Source of the DNA: Nitrososphaerota archaeon
Lineage (GTDB): Archaea; Thermoproteota; Nitrososphaeria_A; Caldarchaeales; Calditenuaceae
Assembly (NCBI GenBank): GCA_009889515.1
Contig: WUQR01000139.1
Location: 310,001 to 374,000, forward strand
Length of the DNA stretch: 64,000 bases
Reading direction: 5' to 3'
Shown: positions 57,133-64,000 of the stretch, piece after piece
How the letters are laid out: every line of letters begins with the position of its first letter
Numbering within the stretch: position 1 is the first letter of the stretch
Notes under the pieces: model-generated
Seen by the model: only the letters and a program-made list of their open reading frames with translations
What the model was told of the DNA's origin: nothing
Database searches by the model: none
Translations under genes and position numbers: made by a program

Positions 57133-57414
57133 CTATCTAAACACAATCCCGATTATTGAGTATACGCTGAGGAAGAGGAAGGCCACCACGCTTCCTAACC
57201 CCAGTAGGGCGAAAGCCGACAGGCTTCTCGGCTCATACGCTAGGTGTTGGAAGAAGAGGGCGATGAGGATGGCCTTCCCACCGGCCAGACCCACTATACT
57301 CATGTCTATGATAAGCCTCGGGAGCGGCAGACTAAAGAGCACCAGCTCCAGAACAGTCATCAAGACCAGGGCGGCGAAGACCGATAAGTACACCCACACG
57401 CGCATCTCACTCAC
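57133..57414 (-). CDS. Cytochrome c oxidase subunit IV-like membrane protein
   Basis: A 93-residue protein with three membrane helices (about 8-30, 35-57 and 66-90). The central GGKAILIALFFQHLAYEPRS is the mark of the prokaryotic COX4/CyoD family. It starts at GTG 57414, one base after the stop of the subunit I+III gene, and is part of the oxidase operon. The subunit is thought to stabilise the complex. Confidence 0.85.
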   Translation of the reverse strand: MSEMRVWVYLSVFAALVLMTVLELVLFSLPLPRLIIDMSIVGLAGGKAILIALFFQHLAYEPRSLSAFALLGLGSVVAFLFLSVYSIIGIVFR

Positions 57415-57415
57415 C

Positions 57416-59743
57416 TCACACCAGATAGAAGAGCGGGAAGATAAAGACCCAAACTATGTCGACGAAGTGCCAGTAGTATCCGAAGTACTCTAGAGTCTCG
57501 TGACCCTTGCCAATGTAGGCCCCCCTCAACGCCCGAGCCAAGAGATAGGCTAGCGCGAGGAGTCCTGCAAAGACGTGTGCTCCGTGGATTCCTGTAGTTA
57601 GGAAGAAGGTTGACGCAGGTAGACTGCTGGAGAATGTTATGCCGTGGCTGAAGAGCTCAGACCACTCATTATACTTGTTGAATAGGAAGAGGGTGCCGAG
57701 GAATAGCGTGGCTGCTAGGAATCCAACCGTTCCCACCCTGTTGCCCACCCTCGAGGAGGCCAGCGCTAAAACTACCGTTAGGCTGCTGGTGAGGAGGATG
57801 AACGTATTCATCGCTCCGTGGCTTATGTCAAGAAGCGTCCCAGGGGCAGGCCAAGTAGCTGACGCGGTTCTCACATAGACATAGGCGCTGAGAATAACCC
57901 CGAAGAGCACGACCTCAGAAGAGATGAATGTCCACCAGGCCAGCTTCATCCTATCTACATGCTCGAATGGCCACCTCTCGCCGAGGGCTTCTTCACGGCT
58001 AACAAATCTCTCACCAGCGAAGCCTAGGACCGAGAAGGCAAGCAAGCCCACACCAGCGACCGATATTAGAATATGCGTCGTCAAACCCAGCAGGGCTACA
58101 AACGAGGCAAGGCTTAGCATGAAGGGCCAGGGGCTAAGATGTGTCTCAGGCTCGCCGTGAGCTGCGCCGTTTGCCGCTATGAAGGATAGCCTCCCATCAG
58201 CGAAGGTTGGGGTGCCGTCGAAGTTGTGGGGCGGTGGTGGAGACTCAGTCATCCACTCCAGCGTGTGAGCCCCCCATGGATTTTTGCCAGCAGGCTCTCC
58301 ATATCTTAGGCTGTATAGCAGGTTCCAGAACATGACGAGGAACGATGTTGCGAAAATGAACCCGCCGATTGTTGCGATCTGCTGTAGAGGCATGAGCTTC
58401 TCGATGTATAGGGGGACGCGCCTCGGCATCTCCCATGAAAGGAAGAGTGGGAAGTAGAGCATGTTGAATCCTATCATGGTCAGTACAAACTGGAGCCTAC
58501 CCAGCTTCTCGCTAAACATTCTCCCAGTCATCTTGGGATACCAGTAGTATACACCCGCTATCAGCCCCACTAAAGCACCTCCAGCCATCGTGTAGTGGAA
58601 GTGAGCCACGACAAAGTACGTGCCTCGCAGGACATAGTCTAGAGCGATGGAGCCCAAGAAAACCCCGGTGATCCCGCCTATGATGAATATTGCTATTGAG
58701 CCGAGCACGAAGAGCATGGGCGTCCTAAGCTCAATCCTGGCCTTAGCCAAAGTGTAGATGAATGAGAGGATTATCGCATCGAAGGGCAGGGATATCGCGA
58801 TTGTCGTAACCGTGAACGCCCTCCTCACATCAGGGTGCATGCCCGTGAGGAACATGTGGTGTCCCCAGACGAGGAAGCTCAGAGTAGCAACCACAACCAT
58901 GGCCGCTATTATAATCCTCCGGGCGAAGAGTGGTCTTCTCGAAAAAGTGACTAGGACGTCTCCAAAGACGCCCAGGGCGGGGAATAGGACTATGTAGACC
59001 TCCGGGTGTCCGAAGAACCAGAATATGTGGTCCCAGAGGATTGCTCCTCCCTGTGGGGAGGTGAAGTATACCGTCCCCAGAATCCTGTCGGAGGCTAGGA
59101 GAATTATTCCAGCCAGTAGTGCGGGGAATGCGTAGAGCATCATCAACACGGTGAGTAGGATGCCTATAGTGAACATGGGGAGAGCGGTCAGCCTCAACCC
59201 CTTAGCCCTCGACCTGAAGATAGTTACAACGAAATTCACAGTAGAAACTGTTACAGAAGCCGTTAGGAGCGCCAGCCCTAAACCCCCCGTATTTACGCCG
59301 ACATAGGGCGAGAAGGCTGATGACAAGGGCTGATATAGAGTCCATCCAACATCAAGCGTCCTATCCTGGAAGAAAGAAATCACAACAAGCAACCCTCCGA
59401 AGAGGTAGAGCCAGTAGCTCAGGGCGTTGAGCCTCGGAAACGCCAAGTCCCGCGCACCTATCTGGAGCGGAACAATATAGTTAGCCAAGGCGAATGCTAG
59501 TGGGGAGACTACGAAGAGAACCATGACCAATCCATGGATAGTTACCGCTTGGTTGAAAGCTGGAGGAGAAAGTATGTTAAGTCCAGGCCCAGCTAGCTGT
59601 AGCCTAAAGAGTAGGGCTAACACACCGCCTACAATCAAGAAGTATAGAGAAGTCACGAGGTATAGTATTCCGACGTCTTTATGGTTTGTTGTCAGTAGCC
59701 ACCTCTTGATTGAGTGGGAAGGTGGGAGCTGGTGGGGATCCAA
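57416..59743 (-). CDS. Haem-copper oxidase subunit I fused to subunit III
   Basis: A 775-residue membrane protein. Residues about 1-500 are subunit I, with twelve helices, haem ligand in AVTIHGLVM, GHPEVYIVLFP near 243 (Glu and the cross-linking Tyr of A-type oxidases), CuB ligands in WGHHMF near 292, and haem ligands in VVAHFHYTMAGG near 378. Residues about 570-775 are subunit III, with WWTFISSEVVLFG and a final WHFVDIVWVFIFPLFYLV. It is the proton-pumping terminal oxidase core. The I-III fusion is known in several archaea and bacteria. Encoded between subunits II and IV. Confidence 0.96.
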   Translation of the reverse strand: MDPHQLPPSHSIKRWLLTTNHKDVGILYLVTSLYFLIVGGVLALLFRLQLAGPGLNILSPPAFNQAVTIHGLVMVLFVVSPLAFALANYIVPLQIGARDLAFPRLNALSYWLYLFGGLLVVISFFQDRTLDVGWTLYQPLSSAFSPYVGVNTGGLGLALLTASVTVSTVNFVVTIFRSRAKGLRLTALPMFTIGILLTVLMMLYAFPALLAGIILLASDRILGTVYFTSPQGGAILWDHIFWFFGHPEVYIVLFPALGVFGDVLVTFSRRPLFARRIIIAAMVVVATLSFLVWGHHMFLTGMHPDVRRAFTVTTIAISLPFDAIILSFIYTLAKARIELRTPMLFVLGSIAIFIIGGITGVFLGSIALDYVLRGTYFVVAHFHYTMAGGALVGLIAGVYYWYPKMTGRMFSEKLGRLQFVLTMIGFNMLYFPLFLSWEMPRRVPLYIEKLMPLQQIATIGGFIFATSFLVMFWNLLYSLRYGEPAGKNPWGAHTLEWMTESPPPPHNFDGTPTFADGRLSFIAANGAAHGEPETHLSPWPFMLSLASFVALLGLTTHILISVAGVGLLAFSVLGFAGERFVSREEALGERWPFEHVDRMKLAWWTFISSEVVLFGVILSAYVYVRTASATWPAPGTLLDISHGAMNTFILLTSSLTVVLALASSRVGNRVGTVGFLAATLFLGTLFLFNKYNEWSELFSHGITFSSSLPASTFFLTTGIHGAHVFAGLLALAYLLARALRGAYIGKGHETLEYFGYYWHFVDIVWVFIFPLFYLV

Positions 59744-59744
59744 C

Positions 59745-60380
59745 CTAACTCACCTGCAGCGAGGAATACCATGAGTTGAACTCCCCAGGATCCATTACGA
59801 TGAGTTTACCTATCATTACGCCATGCCCGTCGCCGCAGAGTTCAAAACACCTGATGTCGTAGACACCGGTCTCATAGACTCTAGTCCATCCTATATTGGT
59901 CTTGCCTGGAATCGCGTCCACTTTAAGCCTCAAGTCGATGATGCCTATGTTGTGGAACACGTCTTGGCTTGTGACATAGAGCTTGACAGCGGTTCCTCGC
60001 GGTATTCTAAGCTCGCCTACAGACTCATAGCCGTTGGGGTAGATGAACTTCCATCCCCACTGAAAAGCAACAACCTTCACCTCCAAGGCATCAGCTGGCG
60101 GCCTATCCAGATTGTCAAGGGCTATGAATGTGAGCGAGATTAGGGTGATCACGATGGAGGCGCTCAGGACGACTGAGATTAGAAGCTTTTTGGCACCCTT
60201 CTGCTCCCGCGGGAGCTCGCCAGGCCTCGGCGTGTCCTCCGGCTCCGGTTTCTCAGGCTTGGCGCGGTTCTTAACTATGAGATATACCATGTATGACATT
60301 ACGACAACGCCTACCAGAACTCCGAGGGTAGAGAAGATGCTCCAAAGAGACGTGAATATGTCTACGGTGGTCGCAACCAT
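59745..60380 (-). CDS. Cytochrome c oxidase subunit II (CuA-containing)
   Basis: A 211-residue protein with two membrane helices (about 15-38 and 66-90) and a cupredoxin domain. All CuA ligands are present: the His in VFHNIG, then CFELCGDGHGVM with two Cys, Glu, His and Met. It takes electrons from a soluble or membrane donor, probably a copper protein or cytochrome. It is the first gene of the cox operon and is followed at once by subunit I+III. Confidence 0.94.
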   Translation of the reverse strand: MVATTVDIFTSLWSIFSTLGVLVGVVVMSYMVYLIVKNRAKPEKPEPEDTPRPGELPREQKGAKKLLISVVLSASIVITLISLTFIALDNLDRPPADALEVKVVAFQWGWKFIYPNGYESVGELRIPRGTAVKLYVTSQDVFHNIGIIDLRLKVDAIPGKTNIGWTRVYETGVYDIRCFELCGDGHGVMIGKLIVMDPGEFNSWYSSLQVS

Positions 60381-60414
60381 ATCTTAGCTCAACATCTTCT
60401 GAGGGTTCGGGTTA

Positions 60415-60424
60415 GAAATAAACC
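60415..60424 (-). promoter_or_regulatory. TATA box of the cox operon
   Basis: Minus-strand ggtttatttc, about 27 bases upstream of a start near 60392. The leader to the subunit II ATG (60380) would be about 12 bases. Confidence 0.5.
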
Positions 60425-60431
60425 AATACTG

Positions 60432-60465
60432 TTTACACAGTTTAATGGTGACATAACTGTGTAAA
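60432..60465. promoter_or_regulatory. Perfect 11-bp inverted repeat upstream of the cox TATA box
   Basis: tttacacagtt (60432-60442) and aactgtgtaaa (60455-60465) match perfectly, with a 12-base spacer. The repeat is centred about 30 bases upstream of the cox TATA box, where archaeal activators bind. It also lies just past the end of the RPC34-like gene, so a terminator hairpin is the alternative. A dimeric regulator site is my preferred reading. Confidence 0.6.
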
Positions 60466-60473
60466 AAGTTACT

Positions 60474-60881
60474 CTAAGCCTTAACCGGCGTCTGAACGGT
60501 GGTCTCCTCCTTCTTGGCCCTAGCATCGGCCAAGCTAAGGAGCCAAGACTCTATCAATACACACTCCGTCGGTGAATAGCTTCCAGAGGGGCCGCAGGAG
60601 TCGTTATAGGGGCAGGCAGGGCATGGAGCGTCCTTAATAATGCTCAGATCCAGAAGCTTGACCTGCGATATTAGACGCATAGTCCACCTATCATTTGCGA
60701 ACTCTCTAACCCGCTTAACCAGCCCCCTCTTCTCCAGCTTGATGGCCACGCGCGAGCCATCCCTGCTGGTGATGCCCAATAAGTGCCAGAGTTCAGACTG
60801 GAGGAGCCCCTTCTCCCCATGCTTAAGTAGGAGCTTGAGGGCCCTCTCTTCCAACTTACCAAGCTTGACATAGTCATGCAT
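60474..60881 (-). CDS. RPC34-like winged-helix protein with Fe-S cysteine cluster
   Basis: A 135-residue protein from ATG 60881; the frame runs back to TTG 60914, but a TATA-like sequence at about 60915-60926 favours the shorter form. Residues 1-70 form a winged helix (GLLQSELWHLLGITSRDGSR). The C-terminal part has C87, C90, C96 and C107 in CPACPYNDSC ... SPTECVLIESWL, the pattern of the RNA polymerase III subunit RPC34/RPC39 Fe-S domain. Orthologs are known from Crenarchaeota and Thaumarchaeota. A role in transcription initiation is inferred from the family. Confidence 0.75.
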   Translation of the reverse strand: MHDYVKLGKLEERALKLLLKHGEKGLLQSELWHLLGITSRDGSRVAIKLEKRGLVKRVREFANDRWTMRLISQVKLLDLSIIKDAPCPACPYNDSCGPSGSYSPTECVLIESWLLSLADARAKKEETTVQTPVKA

Positions 60882-61002
60882 AGGGGTATTCAAACCATAA
60901 TATGTACAACCCAACTTAAAAAGATATTCTCCCCCATACGAAAACAGCGAATAATCTCAAATGCTTTAATAATCATACTTCACATGGTATGGTGGGATTG
61001 GA

Positions 61003-61269
61003 ATGGCGGATACTGTACTCTTACAGGTTAGGGTCAGTTCGGCCCTTGTCAAGAGGATTGACGAGCTCTGCAATGAGGGGCTCTTCAGAAACAGGAGCGA
61101 GGCCATAAGTGACGCAATCAGGATGCTGTTAGCCCGGTATTCTAGGACTTCGCCCGAGGCCCGTGCCACGGCACTATACCTGAGCGGCAGGCTAACTAGA
61201 ACTGGAAACCCCGAAGACCTCATCTTCACACCCAGCCCAGCGAGGGTTGAAGTTGACGACGAGGAGTGA
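61003..61269 (+). CDS. Ribbon-helix-helix protein, probable antitoxin
   Basis: An 88-residue protein with an N-terminal CopG/Arc-type ribbon-helix-helix: strand VLLQVRVSSALV, then helices around KRIDELCNEGLF and NRSEAISDAIRMLLAR. The C-terminal half is less ordered and acidic at the end, a usual toxin-binding tail. It is followed ten bases later by a PIN-like gene, so the two form a VapBC-like module. It probably binds its own promoter as a dimer. Confidence 0.75.
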   Translation: MADTVLLQVRVSSALVKRIDELCNEGLFRNRSEAISDAIRMLLARYSRTSPEARATALYLSGRLTRTGNPEDLIFTPSPARVEVDDEE

Positions 61270-61278
61270 GGTGGCCTA

Positions 61279-61728
61279 TTGGGATTGATAGTCATTGGCC
61301 CAGATGTCCTAATCATCCACCACCTCGCACTCAGGAACGACCCCCGCTGGAGCGAGAACGAGGAAGCCCTCAGAAGGCTTAGAGGCTCAGTAAAGGGTGT
61401 CACAATCTATGCCCTGCTCGACCTCGTCGGCTCCGTCTCAAGGCACGTAGGAGAAAGAAGCGGGCGGGAATTATACCTAAGCTACCTAAAGAGCGAGGAG
61501 CATCGAATACTTTTCCCACCCCACCCAGACTCTTGGGAAGAGCACATTGAGAACATGCTGCGATATCTGGGGAGGGGGCTCAGCTACAGGGATGCCCTTG
61601 AAGCAATGGTGCTCGACAACAATCCAGAAGTCCAGCTATACTTAACATGGAGAACAGGCCAAGCAGACAAACTCCCCGTAAAAACACGCACGCCAAGAGA
61701 ACTAATACAACAGAAAACCCCCACCTAA
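61279..61728 (+). CDS. PIN-domain-like protein, probable VapC-type toxin
   Basis: A 149-residue protein starting at TTG 61279 behind a gaggtgg ribosome-binding site. Its N-terminus GLIVIGPDVLIIHHL resembles the first PIN strand with its Asp. LSYRDALEAM near residue 100 resembles the third acidic position. The usual Glu in the middle appears as Asp (LLDLVGSV) and the last Asp is not clear. PIN toxins cleave RNA; the altered site leaves activity uncertain. Paired with the RHH gene. Confidence 0.6.
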   Translation: MGLIVIGPDVLIIHHLALRNDPRWSENEEALRRLRGSVKGVTIYALLDLVGSVSRHVGERSGRELYLSYLKSEEHRILFPPHPDSWEEHIENMLRYLGRGLSYRDALEAMVLDNNPEVQLYLTWRTGQADKLPVKTRTPRELIQQKTPT

Positions 61729-61860
61729 CCGTAATTACCCTATCCACATACTACATATCTATGATGGAATGGGCGACCATATGGTTTAACCCGCATCTAA
61801 GCCCACGTTGGTTGAAAAAGAGGGGCAAAGTTAACAGTACTAGATGCTACTAATGTGGAA

Positions 61861-63852
61861 CTAATCCCTGAGCAAAGGGAGTATCTTCTCAAAATAATCA
61901 AGAGACTCTGGATTCATTATCGACGCCTTATTAGTTACTTTCCTCCCGTTAACTATATTCGCTACCGCTATCTCGACTTTCTTCATATTAAACGTGTAAG
62001 GTATGTCAGGTACCTCTATGACTATAGCAGGAACATGTCGCGGCGAAGCTCTCTCGCGTAGAGCCTTCTTAATCCTATCTATCAACTCATCAGTCAACAT
62101 AAATCCTTTAGCCATCTTGACGAAGAGTATTATCCTCTGATCCCCTCTCCAGCTCTGCCCCACGGCAAGACTATCCACTATCTCGGGAAAGCTCTCGAGC
62201 ACGCGGTATATCTCAGCTGTGCCTATCCTCACGCCCGAGGGCTTAAGTGTGGCGTCGCTTCTCCCCAAGAATGTTATCCCCCCTGTGTCGCTGTGGAATA
62301 TGACATAGTCGCCGTGCCTCCAGACCCGCTTATTAGTATAAAATCTGAAGTATGCGTCTAAATACCTCTCGAACCCCTCGTCATTGAGAAAATATATTGG
62401 CATCGATGGTGCCGGGGCTTCGCACACAAGTTCCCCCTCCCTATCTAGGACGGGCTCGCCCTCTTCATTGTAGCACTTTATCTTCATACCTAGGGCAGGA
62501 GACTGGATCTGCCCTGCGTACACCGGCAGTATAGGGCTTCCGGCGGCGAAGCATCCATTTATATCTGTACCGCCTGAAATGGAGTTAAAGTGTAAGTCCT
62601 TCTTAACCATTGTATAAATCCATTCAAACCCTTCCGGTGAAAGGGCCGAGCCGGTCTGCGATATTTCCCTGAGGGATTCGAGGTTGTGCAGCTCGCCCGG
62701 CCGCGCCGCCAAGCCTCTGAGATTGTTTATGTAGCTTGCACTGCAGCCAAAGACCGTTATTTCAAGTTCTTCTACAAGCCGCCACATGGTCCTCCAGTCC
62801 GGATAATTTGGGTCGCCATCATAGAGAAAGATTGTGGATCCTACAGCGAGAGCGCTCATCAACCAGTTCCACATCATCCAGCTCGGCGAAGTGATATACG
62901 TCACTACATCTTCAGGCTTAAGATCTGTGTGTATGACAAGCTCTTTCAGATGATTTACTAGGACACCGGCTATTGGCTGCACCATACATTTCGGCTTTCC
63001 TGTAGTACCTGATGAGAACATGATATACAAGGGGGAGGAGGCAGGAACATGAGTGTATGATGGTGCACTCTTAGCAGACATGAAATTGTCGATTAAGATG
63101 CTTTTCGGAATGTGGTCTATGCGCGGATTATCCCTCAGATAAGGCACAATAACGATCCGCTTAATAGATGGGATATTTCTCGCAATTTCCCTAACCCTCT
63201 CTAAGACATCATACTCTTTACCCCTATATATGTAGCCGTCGACAGTGAACAAAACCTTAGGCTCCACCTGTCCAAACCTATCAATGACAGAATCAACCCC
63301 CATCTCAGTACCTATCGAGGACCATGAAGCCCCCAGCGACGTGGCGGCTAACATAGCCACGCTCGTCTCGATGATATTGGGCATATATGCGGCGACTCGA
63401 TCATTAACACCTATCCCCTCTTCTAGCAGACCCTTTGAGAGGCCACCTACTAGCCCCCTCAACTCTTGGTATGAAACACTCCTCGAATAGCCGTCTTCCC
63501 TCCTTGATATTAGCGCCGGACGGTCAACCTCGGCTTTCAAGAGATTCTCCGCGAAGTTTAGCCTTGCACCCACAAACCATTTAGCCCCAGGGAATTTATC
63601 TAAATCATCCACAACCATATCATAATGCTCGACTGCTCTTATCCCGACAAACTCCCATACACTATCCCAGAAAGCCGGAATATCCGTAACACTCCATTCA
63701 TAGAGATGGAAGTAGGCGCCCTTCTCAAACGGATCTAGAGATAGACCATTCTTCGCGTTGACAAGCTCCATAAACCGCTTGATGTTCGCCTTCGCCACAT
63801 CTTCATACGCAGGTTGCCAGAGAAGCTTACTCAAGTCTGTTATCAAAACCAT
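61861..63852 (-). CDS. Acetoacetyl-CoA synthetase (acyl-CoA synthetase family)
   Basis: A 663-residue adenylate-forming enzyme. The P-loop-like MFSSGTTGKPKCMVQP is near residue 281, with FNSISGGTDINGCF near 420 and the C-terminal GRSDATLKPSGVRIG near 530. Length and these segments place it with acetoacetyl-CoA synthetases rather than acetyl-CoA synthetases. It would activate acetoacetate or a similar acid with ATP and CoA. A TATA box lies at 63868-63876 on the minus strand, close enough for a leaderless start. Confidence 0.85.
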   Translation of the reverse strand: MVLITDLSKLLWQPAYEDVAKANIKRFMELVNAKNGLSLDPFEKGAYFHLYEWSVTDIPAFWDSVWEFVGIRAVEHYDMVVDDLDKFPGAKWFVGARLNFAENLLKAEVDRPALISRREDGYSRSVSYQELRGLVGGLSKGLLEEGIGVNDRVAAYMPNIIETSVAMLAATSLGASWSSIGTEMGVDSVIDRFGQVEPKVLFTVDGYIYRGKEYDVLERVREIARNIPSIKRIVIVPYLRDNPRIDHIPKSILIDNFMSAKSAPSYTHVPASSPLYIMFSSGTTGKPKCMVQPIAGVLVNHLKELVIHTDLKPEDVVTYITSPSWMMWNWLMSALAVGSTIFLYDGDPNYPDWRTMWRLVEELEITVFGCSASYINNLRGLAARPGELHNLESLREISQTGSALSPEGFEWIYTMVKKDLHFNSISGGTDINGCFAAGSPILPVYAGQIQSPALGMKIKCYNEEGEPVLDREGELVCEAPAPSMPIYFLNDEGFERYLDAYFRFYTNKRVWRHGDYVIFHSDTGGITFLGRSDATLKPSGVRIGTAEIYRVLESFPEIVDSLAVGQSWRGDQRIILFVKMAKGFMLTDELIDRIKKALRERASPRHVPAIVIEVPDIPYTFNMKKVEIAVANIVNGRKVTNKASIMNPESLDYFEKILPLLRD

Positions 63853-63867
63853 CTTTAGACTAGTTTT

Positions 63868-63912
63868 TAAATATTCAGCTCCAGTAAATCATCTATGCCA
63901 TACGAGGTATGG
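63868..63912. promoter_or_regulatory. Promoter and small inverted repeat before the acetoacetyl-CoA synthetase gene
   Basis: A minus-strand TATA-like tatttaaaaac (about 63867-63877) is followed upstream by the perfect palindrome ccatac-gag-gtatgg at 63898-63912. The palindrome is centred about 32 bases from the TATA box, a position used by archaeal regulators. The rest of the window to 64000 shows only a 31-codon frame (ATG 63895 to TAG 63990) that I do not call a gene. Confidence 0.35.
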
Positions 63913-64000
63913 ATAGAAATGGATCGACATCAAAGTATCTCCAAAAAGAATATGAGACATAAACCGAGAAGATCATCGCATAGCCATTAGCGGCGTTTAC

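Noticed and set aside
61647-61853. A 68-codon frame after the PIN-like gene
   Set aside because: It starts inside the PIN-like gene in another frame and has no domain or ribosome-binding site.

Overview
The window reads as a chromosomal stretch of a thermophilic, aerobic archaeon. The best fit is the Thaumarchaeota/Aigarchaeota side of the tree, in the neighbourhood of Caldiarchaeum. The reasons are an unsplit RNA polymerase subunit A, an RPC34-like Fe-S winged-helix protein, an archaeal L30e-NusA tail on the polymerase operon, RadA, an STT3/AglB oligosaccharyltransferase, RIO2 kinase, a crenarchaeal-type SSB, TATA-box promoters with short or absent leaders, many TTG and GTG starts, and a 23S rRNA framed by a bulge-helix-bulge processing stem. 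The assignment is inferred from gene content, not from a database search.

Layout. 1-3.5 kb: B12-type radical SAM protein, winged-helix protein, RecA-like ATPase, small membrane protein. 3.7-7.9 kb: an ECF vitamin-transporter operon (small membrane protein, S component, T component, fused double ATPase) ending in a 5-formyl-THF cyclo-ligase-like gene. 8.0-15.0 kb: AglB, PAC2 protein, a sulfur-transfer pair (rhodanese plus a GcvH-like/TusA-like fusion), a double SIS protein and an MFS transporter. 15.1-18.4 kb: a stand-alone 23S rRNA on the minus strand, with its own TATA box, leader hairpin and BHB stem, and no 16S, 5S or tRNA recognised nearby. 18.4-31.8 kb: metabolism (homocitrate/isopropylmalate synthase with RAM domain, MEMO, tandem ThyX-like protein, PspC protein, two more MFS transporters, zinc alcohol dehydrogenase, LeuD-LeuC, sugar isomerase, two TenA-family genes). 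31.8-44.4 kb: SSB, NfeD/stomatin pair, IleRS, RIO2, nitroreductase, prenyl synthase, fused PyrF-PyrE, beta-lactamase-fold protein, and a small redox/Fe-S cluster. 44.5-57 kb: information processing (rpoH-rpoB-rpoA-L30e-nusA, radA, RadB-like gene with a frameshift, divergent family B polymerase). 57-64 kb: haem-copper oxidase operon (subunits II, I+III fused, IV, plus a 30-residue membrane peptide), RPC34-like protein, a VapBC-like pair and acetoacetyl-CoA synthetase.

How genes work together. The cox operon gives aerobic respiration. The ECF operon plus formyl-THF cyclo-ligase-like gene suggests uptake and salvage of a cofactor. The TenA pair with an MFS transporter suggests thiamine-precursor salvage. 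The polymerase operon is tightly coupled by four-base XTGA stop/start overlaps, and the same pattern (CTGA) recurs before the DNA polymerase gene and suggests a CTG start there. No gap without a gene exceeds 300 bases; the longest, 44343-44594, holds the rpoH promoter and nothing else I recognise. I found no CRISPR array, insertion sequence or tRNA gene.
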